Source of the DNA: Candidatus Hodarchaeota archaeon
GTDB lineage: Archaea; Asgardarchaeota; Heimdallarchaeia; Hodarchaeales; YT1-057
Assembly (NCBI GenBank): GCA_016839955.1
Contig: JAEOTI010000258.1
Coordinates: 1-14,753 of the forward strand
Reading direction: 5' to 3'
Length of the DNA stretch: 14,753 bases
The notes below the pieces were generated by a model, which was given only the letters and a program-made list of their open reading frames with translations, ran no database searches and was not told where the DNA came from. The position numbers were made by a program, and so were the translations under genes. Of the stretch, positions 13,425 through 14,753 are shown piece after piece. How positions within the stretch are numbered: position 1 is the first letter of the stretch; the number at the start of each line of letters is the position of its first letter.

Positions 13425-14651
13425 TTATGAATCCGGTTCACTCAATTTTTTCGTTGCAAACATACTTTCAATTCTTTCAACAAGTAGTAGAGCTGGAACT
13501 TCATGAATGTTTATACGAGTTCGTCGTCCTCGAGCTCTTTTTCCCCCGGGTCCAAACTCCACTTTACCTATAAGACCAACTGCTTCTAGATTGTCAATAA
13601 AATTCCTAAAAGATGACTCCCCTCTTGGAATCTCTCCCCATTCTTCACACACACCTCTATAGTAATTATACCCATTTGCAATTGAAGTTGCAGTCTCATT
13701 CTTATGAACTAGACGCCGAGCTATGCCAAGAAGTGTTAGTAATTCGTGAGTAGCAAGTTCATCTAACATCTCAGATCGTAATTCAGGATATACAATGGCC
13801 TTTGCTTCTCGAATAAGCTCTGGAGTGATTTCATTTAATTGATGCAAATCAGCTGACATACCCGCTCTATAGAGAATTTCTATCCCGTGTCTTAGGTTCA
13901 ATGTTTCATGAGCTATCTCTGCCACCATTTCTACTACATCAGATGAAATGGATCCATCCCTGAAAGCAAGTTTAGCTCTATATTGGAGTATTTCATACAT
14001 TTCTTCTAATGAATATGGTTTCAATTCGATGAGATCATTAATCCGTTGAACCATTCCTGGTGAAACAACATATTTCCATTCAGACGGTCGACTTGCCATA
14101 ATTACAGAAACGCGATGTCTACCTCCAAATTCTTCTTCTAAATGTAAAAACCCTTGTAAATCATTTCTTGGAAGAATGCTTGCTTCATCGAGAATTAAAA
14201 TTATATGTGCGTCCTCAGAATTTAGACGGGTCATAAGAATATGAGTTGTTTCTTCTTCAGAGAAGCCTCGTGCTGAAACATCAAATTCATCACGTAATAA
14301 GCTTCTAATAATAGCAATTCGACTCCGGGCACTCCAACAATTACGATAATAAACATAAACTCGAAGGTTGGCTTTCTCAGCAGCTTTTTTTATTCGAGTA
14401 CCTGAATACCGAATGATTGAGGTTTTACCAACCCCTGCAGGACCTGTAAGGGCAATATTTGTGGAAAATGGTTCTAACTGCCATTTTTGAGGTTCTGAAC
14501 GGAACAAAGGTCGAAAATTTTGTGCAATTGAGTGTAATTCTTGGTCTCGAAACTTAAGAACGTCAGGAACGAAGGATGGGGATAGAGAACGCTCCCCAGC
14601 TTCTTGAAAAACACTTCCTGAATATAAACCACGTTCAAATGCATCTGTCAT
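13425..14651 (-). CDS. orc1/cdc6: Orc1/Cdc6 replication initiator (AAA+ origin-binding protein)
   Basis: This protein binds the origin and helps load MCM. The 408-residue product starts with the SPSFVPDVLKFRDQEL lead typical of archaeal Orc1/Cdc6, then Walker A GPAGVGKT (70-77), Walker B ILILDEAS (151-158), a sensor-1 strand VSVIMASRP (181-189), and a sensor-2 helix NLRHGIEILYRAG (252-264). A C-terminal winged helix follows (about 300-382: FRNFIDNLEAVGLIGKVEFG, with a basic wing KRARGRRTR). Sensor 1 lacks the common Asn-Asp pair, and sensor 2 has NLRHG in place of the usual GDAR. This suggests a divergent paralogue, though the Arg is kept. An in-frame TGA lies three codons before the ATG. A TATA box 26 bases upstream and a palindrome between it and the ATG indicate a leaderless, regulated transcript. 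It is the first gene of the minus-strand replication cluster. Confidence 0.92.
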   Translation of the reverse strand: MTDAFERGLYSGSVFQEAGERSLSPSFVPDVLKFRDQELHSIAQNFRPLFRSEPQKWQLEPFSTNIALTGPAGVGKTSIIRYSGTRIKKAAEKANLRVYVYYRNCWSARSRIAIIRSLLRDEFDVSARGFSEEETTHILMTRLNSEDAHIILILDEASILPRNDLQGFLHLEEEFGGRHRVSVIMASRPSEWKYVVSPGMVQRINDLIELKPYSLEEMYEILQYRAKLAFRDGSISSDVVEMVAEIAHETLNLRHGIEILYRAGMSADLHQLNEITPELIREAKAIVYPELRSEMLDELATHELLTLLGIARRLVHKNETATSIANGYNYYRGVCEEWGEIPRGESSFRNFIDNLEAVGLIGKVEFGPGGKRARGRRTRINIHEVPALLLVERIESMFATKKLSEPDS

Positions 14652-14656
14652 AAGGG

Positions 14657-14673
14657 TTCACAACAGTTGTGAA
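14657..14673. repeat. Perfect 17-bp palindrome between the TATA box and the ATG of orc1/cdc6
   Basis: TTCACAACAGTTGTGAA has 8-bp arms around one central A. It begins directly beside the TATAAAA element and ends 5 bases before the ATG, so a bound protein would cover the transcription start. This is the classic position for an archaeal repressor site. It does not closely resemble the origin recognition box consensus that I know. Confidence 0.7.
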
Positions 14674-14680
14674 TTTTATA
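14674..14680 (-). promoter_or_regulatory. TATA box of orc1/cdc6
   Basis: TATAAAA on the minus strand is centred 26 bases before the A of the ATG, the standard archaeal TATA-to-start distance for a leaderless mRNA. The bases before it (ATTAGAG) are only a weak BRE. Confidence 0.65.
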
Positions 14681-14681
14681 C

Positions 14682-14753
14682 TCTAATATTATCAATTCTA
14701 ATCAAATCTTTCATTGTTTAAACATTTAGTCACCTGTCCGTTTCAAGATTTTA
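14682..14753. other. AT-rich right edge upstream of orc1/cdc6, no gene identified
   Basis: Archaeal origins often lie next to orc1/cdc6, so this edge could be the margin of one. Visible here are a 10-bp palindrome TGTTTAAACA (14715-14724) and a minus-strand AGGTGA (about 14735-14730) followed by only four codons (MFKQ, stop). The outermost bases could encode the last residues of another minus-strand gene (KILKRTGD, stop), which cannot be confirmed from so short a piece. No repeated origin boxes are seen in the part shown. Confidence 0.3.

Noticed and set aside
14657..14673. The orc1/cdc6 palindrome as an origin recognition box.
   Set aside because: It lacks the G-rich tract and the TCCA-type core of known archaeal ORB elements, occurs once in the window, and sits exactly in a promoter, so an operator is the better reading.
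14690..14753. Short minus-strand reading frames after an AGGTGA site (MFKQ, then a 12-codon frame) and a possible C-terminal tail KILKRTGD of an upstream gene.
   Set aside because: They are too short to call as genes. The first stops after four codons and the tail is cut by the window edge. They may only reflect the 3' end of a neighbouring gene.

Overview
The window reads as a piece of an archaeal chromosome. It encodes archaeal-type replication and repair proteins (Orc1/Cdc6, a GINS subunit, MCM, Hel308, HerA and NurA) and has archaeal control signals. These are TATA boxes about 22-26 bases before some ATGs (apparently leaderless mRNAs), AGGTG/GGTGAT ribosome binding sites, and T-tract terminators. 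Overall composition is AT-rich. The protein set would fit an uncultured euryarchaeal or Asgard-like lineage, but I cannot fix the lineage from sequence alone. No rRNA, tRNA, CRISPR array or insertion sequence was found. All intergenic gaps are shorter than 150 bases.

Layout, left to right. Bases 1-855 (+) hold the 3' part of a uroporphyrinogen-decarboxylase/methyltransferase-superfamily gene that enters from outside the window. It converges on, and overlaps by 4 bases, a minus-strand nurA-herA pair (3560 down to 852). Divergent from nurA is an orphan 183-residue gene (3676-4227, +) whose promoter carries a perfect 10+10 bp palindrome. The rest is a minus-strand replication block read from right to left: orc1/cdc6 (14651-13425), thpR RNA 2',3'-cyclic phosphodiesterase (13406-12828), a GINS subunit (12797-12204), mcm (12060-6625) and hel308 (6570-4264).

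The mcm reading frame is 1811 codons because it holds two large inteins. The first (460 aa) sits inside the Walker A P-loop. The second (655 aa) follows the GSSAAGL motif only 27 extein residues later. Removing both leaves a normal 696-residue MCM. Both inteins carry LAGLIDADG endonuclease motifs and also helix-turn-helix-like modules. The second lacks the usual block-B histidine. The intein DNA is visibly more AT-rich than the flanking extein DNA.

Together the genes describe origin recognition (Orc1/Cdc6), the replicative helicase and its GINS co-factor (CMG-like core), fork repair (Hel308) and DNA-end resection (HerA-NurA). The functions of the orphan gene and of the UroD-like gene are not evident. 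I see no wholly new multi-gene system. The least explained signals are the HTH-bearing twin inteins, the two promoter palindromes and the orphan gene beside nurA.
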